NCBI GenBank assembly: GCA_930367215.1
Contig: OV884060.1
Location: forward strand, 212,911,253 to 212,975,252
From: Pollenia angustigena
Taxonomy: Eukaryota; Arthropoda; Insecta; Diptera; Polleniidae
Reading direction: 5' to 3'
DNA: 64,000 nt
Below are positions 34,501 to 44,721 of the stretch, piece after piece (the stretch's first letter is position 1; each line of letters opens with the position of its first letter). The position numbers and the translations under genes are program-made. Under the pieces are notes generated by a model. It saw only the letters and a list, made by a program, of their open reading frames with translations, ran no database searches and had not been told where the DNA came from.

Positions 34501-37500
34501 TTTTATACGGCCGATCAAATCCTACCTGTAGCAATCAGTAAGTTTTAAAAACGGGCCTAAAATAAATAATTTTTCAATTAAACATTTTAATTTAATTATT
34601 TTTATATTATTAGTTGTAACCATATTCTTTTCGGTAAAATTGGCAAAAGCTCAACTACCGGAATGGATGGATTGGATTTTAGTGGCCTATGTGGCCTTCC
34701 ATGTGATTGTACATTTAATATACTCAGTAAGTAAAATGAAATTTTAACATCTAAAATATATTTTCCAGAGGAAAACTAATTACAAAAACAAATATACGGT
34801 CTTATAATAAATCATTATAAAATGGCAGATTTCACAATCATTCGTGAACTGTAAGCAGAAGCTTTATAATCAAAGACTTTTTGTTAAAATAAAATAATTG
34901 GGAGCCCGCGGGATCCATATCTTACCGAAAACTGTTCCCGTACTCAAATTTTGGTAAATTGAGAGAGCTTTTAAGAGAAAAATATTCTTCTTCTTCTCGC
35001 ACGAAGTAGCCCGTACTTTTTCTTTGGGCTGATTTGGAAAATTGTTAAACAATAATCTGTGACAAAAAATAAACAATAAAAACTACAAACAAGTATTACC
35101 AAAAGAAATAAAATTCAAAATATTAATAAAATAAACAAAAGAAAATGTTAAAAAATTTAGGTACATGTTTTAATTTTACTTTTGTAAATCATTTATGTAT
35201 TTTTTTGAACGTTTTCATTGCAACGTTTGCTTTTGGGGTAAAAATTTGGTTTTTATTGTTTCCGTACTTTTGTACATTTTTGTCTATTAGTGAGAAAAAT
35301 TCTTGTTTACTCTCATTTTACCGAACTTTACCCAAAAAGTAAGGGATCGCACCTATTGTTTATGTAAAAGGTTTTTCTCTTTCTTATCGTCTTGCTTGAA
35401 ACTTTTAGGAACATTTTGTAAAATATATTTTTTAAATTTCTTTTTTAAACGTTTTACACAACGTTTTCGCATGAGTTTCTCTAAAATTTTTGTTATTTAA
35501 CAAACAATTATTTCCCAAATTTAGCGCTAACTCATGTTCCTTTTTAAGTTTTCCCCTTGTATATAAAATTGACGTAGTGGCGAGAATTCGATAAACGATA
35601 AAATAAAAGATAATTGTAAATATTTTATAAAGAACAAAAAAAGTAAATAAATTTTACATAAAATCATTAGTTACTAATTTCCCCTTTCACTGTTCTATTT
35701 CCGAGAACTCTAGGGTACCAACCATTAATATAGATTTTCTTGTGTATACAGATAACAGGCTGTGCCTCGGATAAACAACACTCGAAACGTGTTAATGATT
35801 TCCAAATGGGCAATATGGGTCATCATCATGGTATGCGCAATAACATGAAGTTGGAACGTAAAATGGATGCACCGGTAAGTATGATTTTGAAAATATTTTC
35901 CATTACCAAAATCAGCGGAATGTGGGATAGGACTGTTAATTCTTAATTTTTTATTTTTATTTGAAATAACAACGAATACAGATTAAAGTAATGTAGAAGA
36001 TATTGCTTAATATGGAACAATCAGATTTTTTTTTTTAAGTTTGTATTTATGACCTTTTTCTATTTCTATTTCAATTAAAATTTTTTTTTTTTTTTTGGAA
36101 GATGCGGTATGATAATCAAAATAAATATTAAAATTGAAGGAAATTATATTTCAGAAAAAAATCTTCTTGATGTGTTGCCATCATTAGTGCTAACGTATCC
36201 TGGTTTTGGAACATCTACAAGTATTCCTATCTCGTCTTTAAGTCTTTTTTGGATGAATATCTTCCTCTCTTTAACAATTGCTTTATCTTCATCGCTCCTT
36301 GCTTGCCACTTTTTAATTGGCAGTTTATATGAGAGATGAAGTATCGATTCTAAAAAGCGTATGCGTGCATGTAAAGTTGATAGTCCAAAACTCAAGGCAT
36401 CACAGTTCAGACGAACATTCTTCTGCAACGTGTTAAAATCTTTCGAAGTTTGACCGCAAATGTAACACCTCATAGTCGATTTTGTGTCCGTTGCAGCATT
36501 GCATACTTTTCCATCGACCATTGTCATTACCATCGTGTGTTTAATTTGTGCAATTTTTCCACTACACGGTACTTCGCTTTTCTTTAAAAATTCAATTTGA
36601 TTATTTATGTGTCCTATTTCTTGCTTCGTGATGTCAGTTGTTTCCTGCACAAAATGGATGCGGATTGGTATACATAGCCTAGTTGAGGATGGTGTTTGAT
36701 TTCGCCATATCGTTTTAATTTTTCCATTAGTATTTGTGATTAGTTTAATTGGTACACAACTGCTTTGGAATATATTAGCGTCACTAACATCTTCGTTTTC
36801 GAATTTCTGCTTATAACATGATTGGTGCGATCCGTCACAGCCCCATTTGGTTATATAAATTTAGCTCTTCATAGTCTAACTGCTGCAAAACCTCTTCAAG
36901 GTATATACATAAACGTGTTGCTGTATGGTCGAGGAGAGCTTGGAGCTTCACTTCCGCTAATGTTTCAGTAACGGTTATGGCATCTTCATTGGGATAACAA
37001 TTTTTTTTTGCATTTTTTAGTAACGAGTAACATGGATACACATTTTTATTGGCATTGTATAAAATTTCATATTGCTTTTTCGTGAGCTCTGCATTTACAA
37101 AGAGTGCTAAAGCTCCTTCCGCTGAAAGTTTATTCACAGGGTTGACTTCAGAAGTTGTTAATGATCGCTTGCAAATTCTTGCTTTTCTTGGGGATCTCGT
37201 TATATCCATTATTAATTTAGCCGCATCATTATGTCCCGCTGCTCTTTGACTCATGGATGCAGCAAATGTGATCTCCTCTGTTGTTAATTGGTGACGAACT
37301 TCTTCAGTTTTTCTCCGCTTTGTTCTATCACTAGCTTCATTAAATTCTTTTCGTGGTCGCCCTGAAGACGAACTGCCAAATACTGGTATTGTTACAGTTC
37401 CTTCCAGCCATTTAGCGTTTGTGCTTAAAAAGCGGTCCTCTTTTCGTTGTGCCGAAAGCCAATGTCTTTTGAAACAATTTTTGAAATTTTTCAAACACTG

Positions 37501-40500
37501 CTTCAGTGCTAATATGTCCCCATTCCCTTGACATTTTGAAATTTCGATAAATTTTCTGACCAAAAAATCCAATTTCTCGTCCATGGTTCCAGCATTAGAT
37601 TTTTTCACTATTTGGAATAGCTGTAATCTTGTTCCATGTTGACTCTCGAAGTTACAAAACGGTTTTGATAAAAAATGGGTGCAATAACCCTTTATAAGTA
37701 TTTTCAAGCGCATGCTTTTATGCCTTAATTGAATGGTAGCCTGATACCTGGGTGCCCATGTATTTTTTATGTACCTATATTTATTTTTTGTAAACTTTTT
37801 TTTGTTTTTTAGAGCAGTGGCCGTATTCTGTAATTCGCTAACAGTGCAGCCACACGATCAAGATTTTCTTGATAGTCTTTTACATATACTGATTGTCAAA
37901 ATATGCAAAAGTTGTCAGCTGTGACGTAGGCTGCACGCAAGTTGAAAGCAATTTACTTTTTCAAGATGTCGTCGCCGAGAAAACAACTCAAAATGTTTTG
38001 CTATTTTCCACTTTTGATTTTTCTGCACTGTAGGCTGTTCGAAGGGACTTTATTTTTTTCTTTACTTCTTCCACTGGCATTTTTGTTTCAGAAGCTAAAG
38101 ACTCGTAGGCTTTTATTTTTAAATCATTTCGCCTATATGATGAAAGATTCATAAAATTTCATGGCTTCTGTACAGCTCTATGAATCGCAGAACATCATTT
38201 TGCTTATTAATTTTATAAATAAATTTTATTAATAAACATATTTCACTATTTTTTTAGGTTTTTAGTTAAAATTTTAAAAATCCCGCAACAATTTGTAAAA
38301 AAAAAGAACTTCAGCTTTTGCCGGCAAAATATTTGTGAAAAAAAAACAAAAACAACTTCAAAAGATTTGTAATAAGATGTTTTCTTGAACGAAAATTGAT
38401 ACACTCACTGGCAAGAGAATTTTAGAGGCAAGTTCGTATCAATTTTTAAAAGTATGAGTGTATTGGTAAAAAAGTGTGAGTGTATTAAAAATTGATAGGC
38501 AAAACTTGATCGTGTAACCCTCAAGTAAAGCTAAATCTCTATCGCTAAAAATCTTTAAAGTTGATTTAGCGATTTTTGACTACGAATGCAGTACTGTAAC
38601 GTGCATTTCTAAATTTGGCAATGTCATAACAATTTAATTCACCGCAATTTTAGCTTTTATTGTCATCACTAGAAGTTTTTAACTTAGTACTCTCTAAGGC
38701 ATTTTAGCGATAGAGATTTAGCTTTAGCTAAGCGAATTACGGAATACGGGTGCAGGTATATAAAAATATCTTTTATGGGGATGTGTGGGACATTCCCTTA
38801 AAACTATTTTGGATAATTAAAAATTTTTGCAATTTATAAATACATATAGGCAGGTATTAATATTGTGAAGTGTTAAAAGTGATTTGAATAACAGTTGAAA
38901 TCAATAAACATAAAAGTTTATGACGATATAAAGGTATAGGAAAAAGTGCCCGATCAGCAAAAATAGAAGAAATGTGAAAATTTAAAAAAATCGTCAAAAA
39001 TAATGGCGCAAACTTGAGCCCACTTTTTTTTTGGATTCTAAAATTAGAGATTCCAAATTTTATGGTGGTATCAAACATAATTCGTAGACATGCTAACCTC
39101 ACCTTTAAAAACCTCTTCTTTTCCTTTTTTTTTGCAAAAAAAAAGTGTATAATTTGTTTTTTTTTAGCTTTGAACGAATTGTTTCAACATGAATATTCAA
39201 CATATTTTAAATTTTTTTTGCTGTTTTAAATAACTTTTGATCAAACCTTTCAGCGAAAAAAAAATCTTTGTTAAACCTTTATTCGTTTAGCCGCAAAAAA
39301 TATCATATAAACATCCAGAAACCGAAAAAAAAAACATTTAAATCTCATATAATTTTCTTCACTTTCCTGACTTTAGCAGGGTCTCAGAGCTACAAATCGC
39401 AACTAAAAGTCTTCAAAATTTACAATATAATGTAAAATATTGTTGTCTGTCGAGCTGCGTACTTAGTTCTTAAGATTTCTTAAAATTCAGTTTTGCCTTT
39501 TTGGCCAGCTTTTCAGGCCAAATACTCGTCTGTGCAGCAGTTAAATTTGTTTAAACGCTTTATAAGTTTCAAAGTGCTTTTCAGAACGCTGCTTTATATG
39601 GAACCTGTCTGTGGCCCGATCTTTTCGAAATTTTACAGTGTGATTTCTAGCATTAATCTTACTACAACAGCGTTATTCGTTACGGTTTAAGGCGTACTTA
39701 AGGCTAGATAGCACTATTATACTTTGTATTAATACATGTCAAAATCTCATGTAATATGACAAAGCGTGATAGTGTGAATGCAATGTGTCACGAATATGCC
39801 AAGTATTATGAAAATAGTTTGACATCCCATACAACTTCATCGTTTTTTGAAAAATTTCTAAACAATAATACTTTTCATTGGATCAGGGTTGCATTTTTTT
39901 TCATGTGTGAGTGTTTATACTTTGTGTGATGGTGTGAACACAAACTGTCATGCTACATTAGATTTTTTGACAGTCGCAACAAAACTCATTAGATTTCTAT
40001 CTCACAAAGTATTATGGAATACGTAAGACTTGTGAGATAGTGTAATCTAGGCTTTAGCTGTTTTCCAAAAGTAAGCTTTATATGGGGCCTATACTAAATA
40101 ATGGGACGATCTTCACGAAATTTAGTACTACGATTGATTTTAAGACATATAGAACGAATTTGTGCAATATTTTATATCAGTCCAAGTTTTTATTGCACCA
40201 ATATTTATGTTAGACAAAAAAATAAAATTGTTATGGTGGAGGTTCAACATTTGGATTTATAACTATTATCCTGCTAAAATAATTTTGCTAGATTTCAATA
40301 CCAAACTGCTTGGGATAACTAGAAGGTATTTGACACAAATACTGTGCTTTTTTTTTTGAGTTGTTCAAAATCGAGCTATAATTTTATTTGAATCGAAATA
40401 CATGGTAACCCCCAATGAAACGTTTTTATACAGTTACTAACCTTTTTTTTTGTATTATTTCTTTTTTACTTTCTTGATATTTTTTTCCTTTTATTTCATT

Positions 40501-40680
40501 TTCATTTTCATATAACATATACTTTTCTTTTTATCTCTTTTTCAGTTTGCTGGTTTCCGCAAAGGTTTATTGGCTGTTTACACTGTGGTCTTGATATTAT
40601 TCGTGGTGGCTTTAATAGTAATAGTGGCTTTAGCGCCAATTGAGGATACCTTTAAAAAATTAAAATCAAAATTAAATTAA
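28563..40680 (+). CDS. CG8399: Reeler-DOMON-cytochrome b561 protein, ferric-chelate reductase 1 homologue
   Basis: Ten exons: 28563-28874, 28952-29109, 29312-29634, 29866-30020, 30084-30240, 33782-34008, 34084-34327, 34614-34726, 35752-35874, 40546-40680. All introns are GT-AG with matching phases; 648 residues, about the length of Drosophila CG8399. Residues 1-29 look like a signal peptide. Next come a Reeler domain (about 30-185), a Pro-rich linker (TPRPSFAP, YVPPPPAPV), a Cys-rich DOMON domain (about 225-365; CGTSKNCFGNKDGC) and cytochrome b561 helices (about 385-565). The usual His ligands are visible in LRLHGSF, WHRICM, NPHAILG and NLAHLLA, and a last membrane helix is in exon 10. The family moves electrons across membranes through two haems to reduce ferric chelates; the substrate here is unknown. 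The symbol is by orthology to Drosophila. Confidence 0.93.
30468..30710. mobile_element. Foldback MITE in reductase intron 5
   Basis: ATTGAGCCGTTTATTTTGAA and TTCAAAATAAACGGCTCAAT are perfect inverse copies, continuing through AGTGGCATAAGTCA and TGACTAATGCCACT. 243 bp, non-coding. Confidence 0.85.
30821..31401. mobile_element. Inverted-repeat element in reductase intron 5
   Basis: AAATGCAAACGGACGTAACT then ACAC, mirrored by GTGTAGTTACGTCCGTTTGC then ATTT: a perfect 24-bp repeat bounding 581 bp. No transposase frame. Confidence 0.85.
31402..32070. other. Intronic sequence without identified elements
   Basis: Part of reductase intron 5 (30241-33781). A plus-strand open frame (31636-31950) has no recognisable domain, and I do not call it a gene. 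Confidence 0.4.
32071..32936. mobile_element. Inverted-repeat element enclosing a MITE
   Basis: Termini TTTAACCCTGG and CCAGGGTTAAA. Inner partial arms share GTTCGTCGATTCGACGA and GTTCGTCGATTCCACGA in direct orientation. It encloses the 32081-32388 element near its left end. Confidence 0.55.
32081..32388. mobile_element. MITE with CTG duplication
   Basis: Left GGAGGCTACTTTCTATTGCG and right CGCAATAGAGAGTAGCCCCC are inverse copies with two mismatches, flanked by CTG (32078-32080 and 32389-32391). CWG 3-bp duplications are known for animal PIF/Harbinger. The copy at 11069 is interrupted by a pogo-like element. Confidence 0.75.
32937..33781. other. Intronic sequence before exon 6
   Basis: End of reductase intron 5. 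The acceptor CCTATTCTCAG at 33771-33781 restores the reading frame from exon 5 (split Glu codon). No other feature identified. Confidence 0.45.
34345..34557. mobile_element. Foldback MITE close to the exon 7 splice donor
   Basis: CCCCCGTTTTC and AAAACGGGCC termini enclose the near-perfect inner arms CGGCCGTATAAAAAGTG and CACTTTTTATACGGCCG. TAA flanks both sides (34342-34344 and 34558-34560). It starts only 18 bp after the end of exon 7 (34327) and ends 57 bp before exon 8, so it fills most of intron 7. Confidence 0.8.
34727..35751. other. Reductase intron 8, no element identified
   Basis: AT-rich. Several short open frames have no domain content. Acceptor TGTATACAG ends at 35751. Confidence 0.45.
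36144..37713 (-). pseudogene. RAG1-like (Transib-related) DDE transposase remnant, frameshifted and truncated
   Basis: Antisense in reductase intron 9. Frame one (37713-36835, 292 codons) has a basic GRPRKEFNEASDRTKRRK segment and Cys/Leu-rich helices. A shift of one base near 36846-36849 leads into the second frame, open from about 36848 to 36144 (GTG at 36650 is not a start). That frame holds KWGCDGS (candidate first catalytic Asp, codon 36834-36836), IFQSSCVPIKL, PSSTRLCIPI, a Cys-x2-Cys CYICG, FGLSTLHARIRFLE, KKWQARSDED and NDGNTSRRFF, then stops. The order of blocks parallels the RAG1 core: CDG, Cys-Pro segment, CxxC, helix, KRWQA-like, GN-x-ARK/RR. The region expected to hold the last catalytic Glu is missing. 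No terminal repeats found. An old fossil copy; relation to RAG1/Transib is my inference from motif order. Confidence 0.6.
37815..38755. mobile_element. Inverted-repeat element next to the RAG1-like remnant
   Basis: GGCCGTATTCTGTAATTCGC near the left and GCGAATTACGGAATACGG near the right are inverse copies. Inner motifs TAAATCTCTATCGCTAAAA and TTTTAGCGATAGAGATTTA also pair (about 38530 and 38702). The open frame 37942-38154 inside is not recognisable. Confidence 0.65.
38756..39479. other. Intronic AT-rich sequence
   Basis: Part of reductase intron 9 (35875-40545). No features identified. Confidence 0.4.
39480..40400. repeat. Family A dispersed repeat, interrupted copy
   Basis: Shares GGCCCGATCTTTTCGAAATT, CAGCGTTATTCGTTACGG, AGCTGTTTTCCAAAAGTAAG, TATATGGGGCCTA and the end block TAGATTTCAATACCAAACTG with the copy at 17762-19012. 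A MITE (39701-40053) splits it exactly inside the GTACTAAGCTG motif. Confidence 0.65.
39701..40053. mobile_element. PIF/Harbinger-like MITE, TTA target
   Basis: AGGCTAGATAGCACTAT and ATAGTGTAATCTAGGCT-type ends (inverse, a few mismatches) are flanked by TTA (39698-39700 and 40054-40056). The unoccupied site is visible in family A at 18.4-18.5 kb, which supports the boundaries. Confidence 0.7.
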
Positions 40681-41249
40681 CTTGCTTTTTTTGGAACATA
40701 CCTACTAAAAAAATAACAATGAAAAAAAATTAGCGTACAAAAGATTTAAAACAAAATCGCACAAAGAAACAAAAACAAACAAACAAACAAATCTAATTAA
40801 TATATTAATACATATTTGGCTCAAAATATTTATACATTAATTAAATTTAATTAAATATGTTAAAATGACTTCTTTAAAAGAAGTTTATTTTTTTTTTTGT
40901 AAATTGCATCTAACAGTTATGTAATTCACGTAACAAGTTGCAACCTTGAGAGAAAGCAAAAGTGCAAAATCATAACAACAACAATGTAGACATTTATTTG
41001 TGTACAACTAATTGTCTTTGTGGTTGTTGTTTTGTTTTTGCAATTTTGCTTTTTCGCATTGGTGCAACTTGTCACGTGAATTACCTAGTGAAGTTTCTTT
41101 GTTTTTATTATTGTAAATGTGTATTTCTGTTTATTTCTTTCTTTTATTCTAAGTGCTACTCAATACTGTTTTCTTTTTTTTAATATTATTTTAATTAATT
41201 ATATATTTTGTATGTATATTGTTTTAGTTGTTATACTATTTAAGACAAA

Positions 41250-41372
41250 AATAAAAACCAATTAATCAATTGATATAGTTTGTATAATAATGTATGTATA
41301 TTTTTTATAAAGGAGTGTATTTGCACTTTTCTTTTTTTTTTTGTAAAAATCATTTTGTAAAGTATTAATAAA
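41250..41372 (+). terminator. Polyadenylation signals of the reductase gene
   Basis: AATAAA occurs at 41250-41255 and 41367-41372, 570-690 bp after the stop codon at 40678-40680, with T-rich sequence between. Either could end the transcript. Confidence 0.45.
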
Positions 41373-41692
41373 AAGAAGAAAAAAAAGCTGTTTAGGTTTT
41401 ATTTCCTTTTTATTTGAAGATATTTTTCTTAAGGATACCATAGACTACGAAAATGCTTGACATCACGGCGAATTCAATTGTGTACGTTTGCTTGACGTAA
41501 TATTCGCCGGCATATGGGCATTTCCCCAGAATGGTCTACCAGGATGAAAAAATAAAATGTTGATAATCATTGTCTTTTATGGTTTATTATAAAAGAATGG
41601 TTTCATAGCATATCTCAGCTGTTTAAGTTAAGGAAATTGCGCTGGAAACTGGAAAATTTTATATTTTTCACTTCTAAAGACATTTTTATATA

Positions 41693-41901
41693 GGGTGCGT
41701 TCGTAAATGCATCACTGCGCTGCATCAGAAAAGCAAACTTTTTTTAATGGCGATAAAGGAATAATTTTAATTTTTTTTATTGTGTGACTATTAATTTTAT
41801 GGAGTATTTAACAATTTTTTGATCCGCATTTACTTCACTGATAAATATATAACCATTTGAAATCACTGATGCAGCGCAGTGATGCATTTACGAACGCACC
41901 C
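41693..41901. mobile_element. MITE with perfect 35-bp termini
   Basis: GGGTGCGTTCGTAAATGCAT then CACTGCGCTGCATCAG, mirrored by CTGATGCAGCGCAGTG then ATGCATTTACGAACGCACCC. ATA flanks both sides. 209 bp in the intergenic space between the two genes. Confidence 0.85.
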
Positions 41902-42059
41902 ATACCTTTTTTATATGCAAAAAAAAAAAAAAATGTTATGTTAAGGAAATTTTAAGATATTTATGAGAAAATGCATGGTTGTAATAATAAAAAAAACATA
42001 CGTTCGCGACCCGTGTTAGCGACCGCCACATAAGCCAATTAAACAAAAACCAAGAGAGA

Positions 42060-43285
42060 CGACATGTCTTGTTTTTAACGACATGCTTTCGTTTTTAAAC
42101 GACTTCAAAACTAATCCTCTTGAGTACCATGGAGTAGTTTTAAAACTACTCCTTAGTAGTCCAAAGGTGGGTTCTATGGTCCTCCCCTGGGACATCGTAA
42201 TTGTAAATAGACTATGTTTTTTCCATACGTTTGGGTTACTTTTGGACTAGTCCTGGTCCCTTGTGGACTACTCTTTACACGCGTGTTTGGACTGGTCCTA
42301 TTATTTGCAGGGTAGTAAAGCCCTGCACGAATGCATTTGAATGCCGTTTCAAGACATTCGTTTGTTTTTTAAATTCTGATTGTCGATTGCTCTTTGCTAA
42401 CGAATCAAATACTATGTGCCCATTTAGACAGGGAAACATTTAGAAGGTAAACCAATTTGTTTGGTAGCAAATTACGGGTGGGGAAGAGAGCATGGTTTTT
42501 GTGTTCGGTACTCGACGACACGCTTTGTTCTCATTTTCTTTGTTGACATTAACTTTGCTTTTTGAGAAAAAAACAACAAAAATAACAGAATGTTTCCGGC
42601 AACATGTTCGCCTGTGTGACCGCGAATGAAAAAACAAAAGAGAATTTCAGATGTTTTTCCTCCAAATCTTCGCTCGTCTAAACTCGGACTATCTTGTGAA
42701 AAACACATAAAGCACAAAACAAATATAAACACACAAATGCAAATAAATTTTAATTAGTTTGTTATAAACGACCAAATACGAAGTGTAAAGAGCACGGAAT
42801 ATACTACACACAACAACGAAACAAACGAATCACACTAACTACCTATACCAAATGACACCAATCGCACCAAACAACAGTAACTGCTTACTTCTACAACAAT
42901 AAAACAAGACAAAAAACTACAGGCATTTTGTTTGTGTAAAATTCCTCGCCATTGTCAATATCTTCCCTGCAAATAAAATTGGACCACCTGATCCATTTTG
43001 ATTAAATGGACTGCTCCGATGTAATGCAAGCATGGACCATGCCATTGTTAAAAAGCTTTCGTTTCTAAACGACTTCAAAACTAGTCCGCTTGTGTATACC
43101 ATGGAGTAGTTTTTAAACTACTCCTTAGTAGTCCAAAGGTAGGTAGGACATCGTAATGTTGAATAGACCATGTTTTTACCATACGTTTGGGTTACTTTTG
43201 GCCTAGTCCTGTTCGCTTGTGGGCTACTCTTTACACGCTTGTTTGGACTGGTCCTATTATTTGCAGGGTTACTACAATATAGGCA
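42060..43285. repeat. Pair of about 245-bp direct repeats
   Basis: The segment with ACCATGGAGTAGTTTT, ACTACTCCTTAGTAGTCCAA, CATACGTTTGGGTTACTTTT and GTTTGGACTGGTCCTATTAT occurs at about 42085-42312 and again at about 43050-43267, in the same orientation about 960 bp apart. Each has internal symmetry (GAGTAGTTTTAAAACTACTC). Could be a tandem duplication of an inverted-repeat element. No coding content is recognised between. Confidence 0.65.
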
Positions 43286-43620
43286 AAACAATTTAAAAAT
43301 GTGTTTTGTGTGCATGTATGTTTGGCAGATCACACAGTGTGTATTGAAAAGTTGACCGTACATAACTGTGTTATGGACTTACAATTGTTGTGTTTTGTGT
43401 TTTCGTATACATCAAATTATACATTGAGTTGATTTGTTTAAATCAAACTACTGCTTAACACCGAGTTGTTTGAAACCAACTACTGTTTCAACATTGATTT
43501 GGTTTTTCGTAATGTATCATTCGAACTGATTTCAAAAAAAAAAAAAAAAAACACACAGTATTTGAAACAACACTAACTTGGTCTGGAGAACTGTGAAAAA
43601 GAAACAAATGCATTTGTGCA
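42312..43620. repeat. Possible inverted-repeat element between the direct repeats and the palindrome
   Basis: CCCTGCACGAATGCATTTG near 42322 and CAAATGCATTTGTGCAGGGG ending near 43624 are inverse copies. The interior has CA-rich, non-coding sequence. Boundaries are uncertain because of overlap with the direct repeats. Confidence 0.45.
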
Positions 43621-43965
43621 GGGGCATAATTACCGCATTCGATATCGAGTAAGCTATCGTATCGAGTAAACTATCGTATTTTTCTGGATACGATAGACAC
43701 TGACGTATCGCATGAAAACTAGAGAGATGTAATGTCTTTGGTTACTCGATATCGAATGCTATCATTTATTATTTTGGTATTTTGACTCTCGATATCGAAT
43801 GAAATGTATCGTAATTAGAGATGATAGCATTCGATATCGAGTAACCAAAGACATTACATCTCTCTAGTTTTCATTCGATACGTCAGTGTCTATCGTATGC
43901 AGAAAAATACGATAGTTTACTCGATACGATAGCTTACACGATATCGAATGCGTTAATTAGGCCCC
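43621..43965. mobile_element. 345-bp near-complete palindrome with CAG duplication
   Basis: Almost every base pairs across the centre (about 43795): GCATTCGATATCGAG, CGATACGATAGTTTACTCG-type, GACACTGACGTATCG and TAATGTCTTTGGTTACTCGA each have an inverse partner. The arms are rich in the self-palindrome GATATC. CAG flanks both ends if the element is read as GGGC...GCCC. A shorter relative is at 54086-54315. Confidence 0.8.
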
Positions 43966-44664
43966 AGGGCTTTAGTGAGTAGTTTGATAAGTAAATTTGG
44001 GCGTTTAGTTTGAATTTCTATCCAGCATCATCGGTATCACACATAAAAACACATTTTCACTAACACTACCATAGATCTTGATGAGACATTTTGATAAGTG
44101 CAAATGGAAATCACATTCGCCTTGATGTCAAGAATTTTGATAGTGTATGTTGCCCTTAGGCTTATTAAGTATAACTTAAAATTAAATATTTACTTTTCAT
44201 TTTTATAGACGACCTTTCTCCAGGCTTAATATAACATTTTTCATTTATTTATACTATTTTATTTAGTTTATTTTATTAATTTACCAAAAAGTTATCATAC
44301 TATTTTATTTTTGAGGAATTTTTAGAAGATTACTTATTGCAAGTTTATGTTCATTCCTTGGTAAAGGATTCATTAATGGGTCTTTTTAATAAGAAGAATG
44401 ATTATACCAAATTTAAACTTATAAGGATGAAAATATTGTGGGGTTTTTTTGTGTATTTGTTTAGTTGTGATATCGTATTATGCAAATTTTCTCTATCCTG
44501 TAAAATTTATCTGGTAATGCGTTTTATTTTATTTATGTGTATTCAAATTAAAATAATAATAATGATTTAAGCACTTGTTATGAATGTATGTTTAATTTAA
44601 AAATGAATATGTTTTAATGTTTTTATTTGGAGGGGTTTTGAGGGGAGATTAGGAGTAGTCTTAT
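43966..44664. other. Intergenic AT-rich sequence
   Basis: Between the palindrome and the casp 3' end. The plus-strand open frame 44337-44570 is not recognisable. Confidence 0.4.
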
Positions 44665-44674
44665 TTTATTTATT
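44665..44674 (-). terminator. Polyadenylation signal of casp
   Basis: Two overlapping AATAAA hexamers on the minus strand (44670-44665 and 44674-44669) lie about 50 bp after the casp stop codon. Position and spacing fit a short 3' UTR. Confidence 0.5.
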
Positions 44675-44721
44675 GAATTATTATTTGTTTTTGTTTAGTT
44701 CCGAAAAATTGGGATTTAAAA

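Noticed and set aside
36109..36339. Plus-strand open frame
   Set aside because: Antisense shadow of the RAG1-like remnant.
37049..37249. Plus-strand open frame
   Set aside because: Antisense shadow of the RAG1-like N-terminal frame.
42060..43285. LTR retrotransposon with 230-bp LTRs
   Set aside because: No TG/CA ends, primer-binding site, polypurine tract or coding sequence between the repeats.
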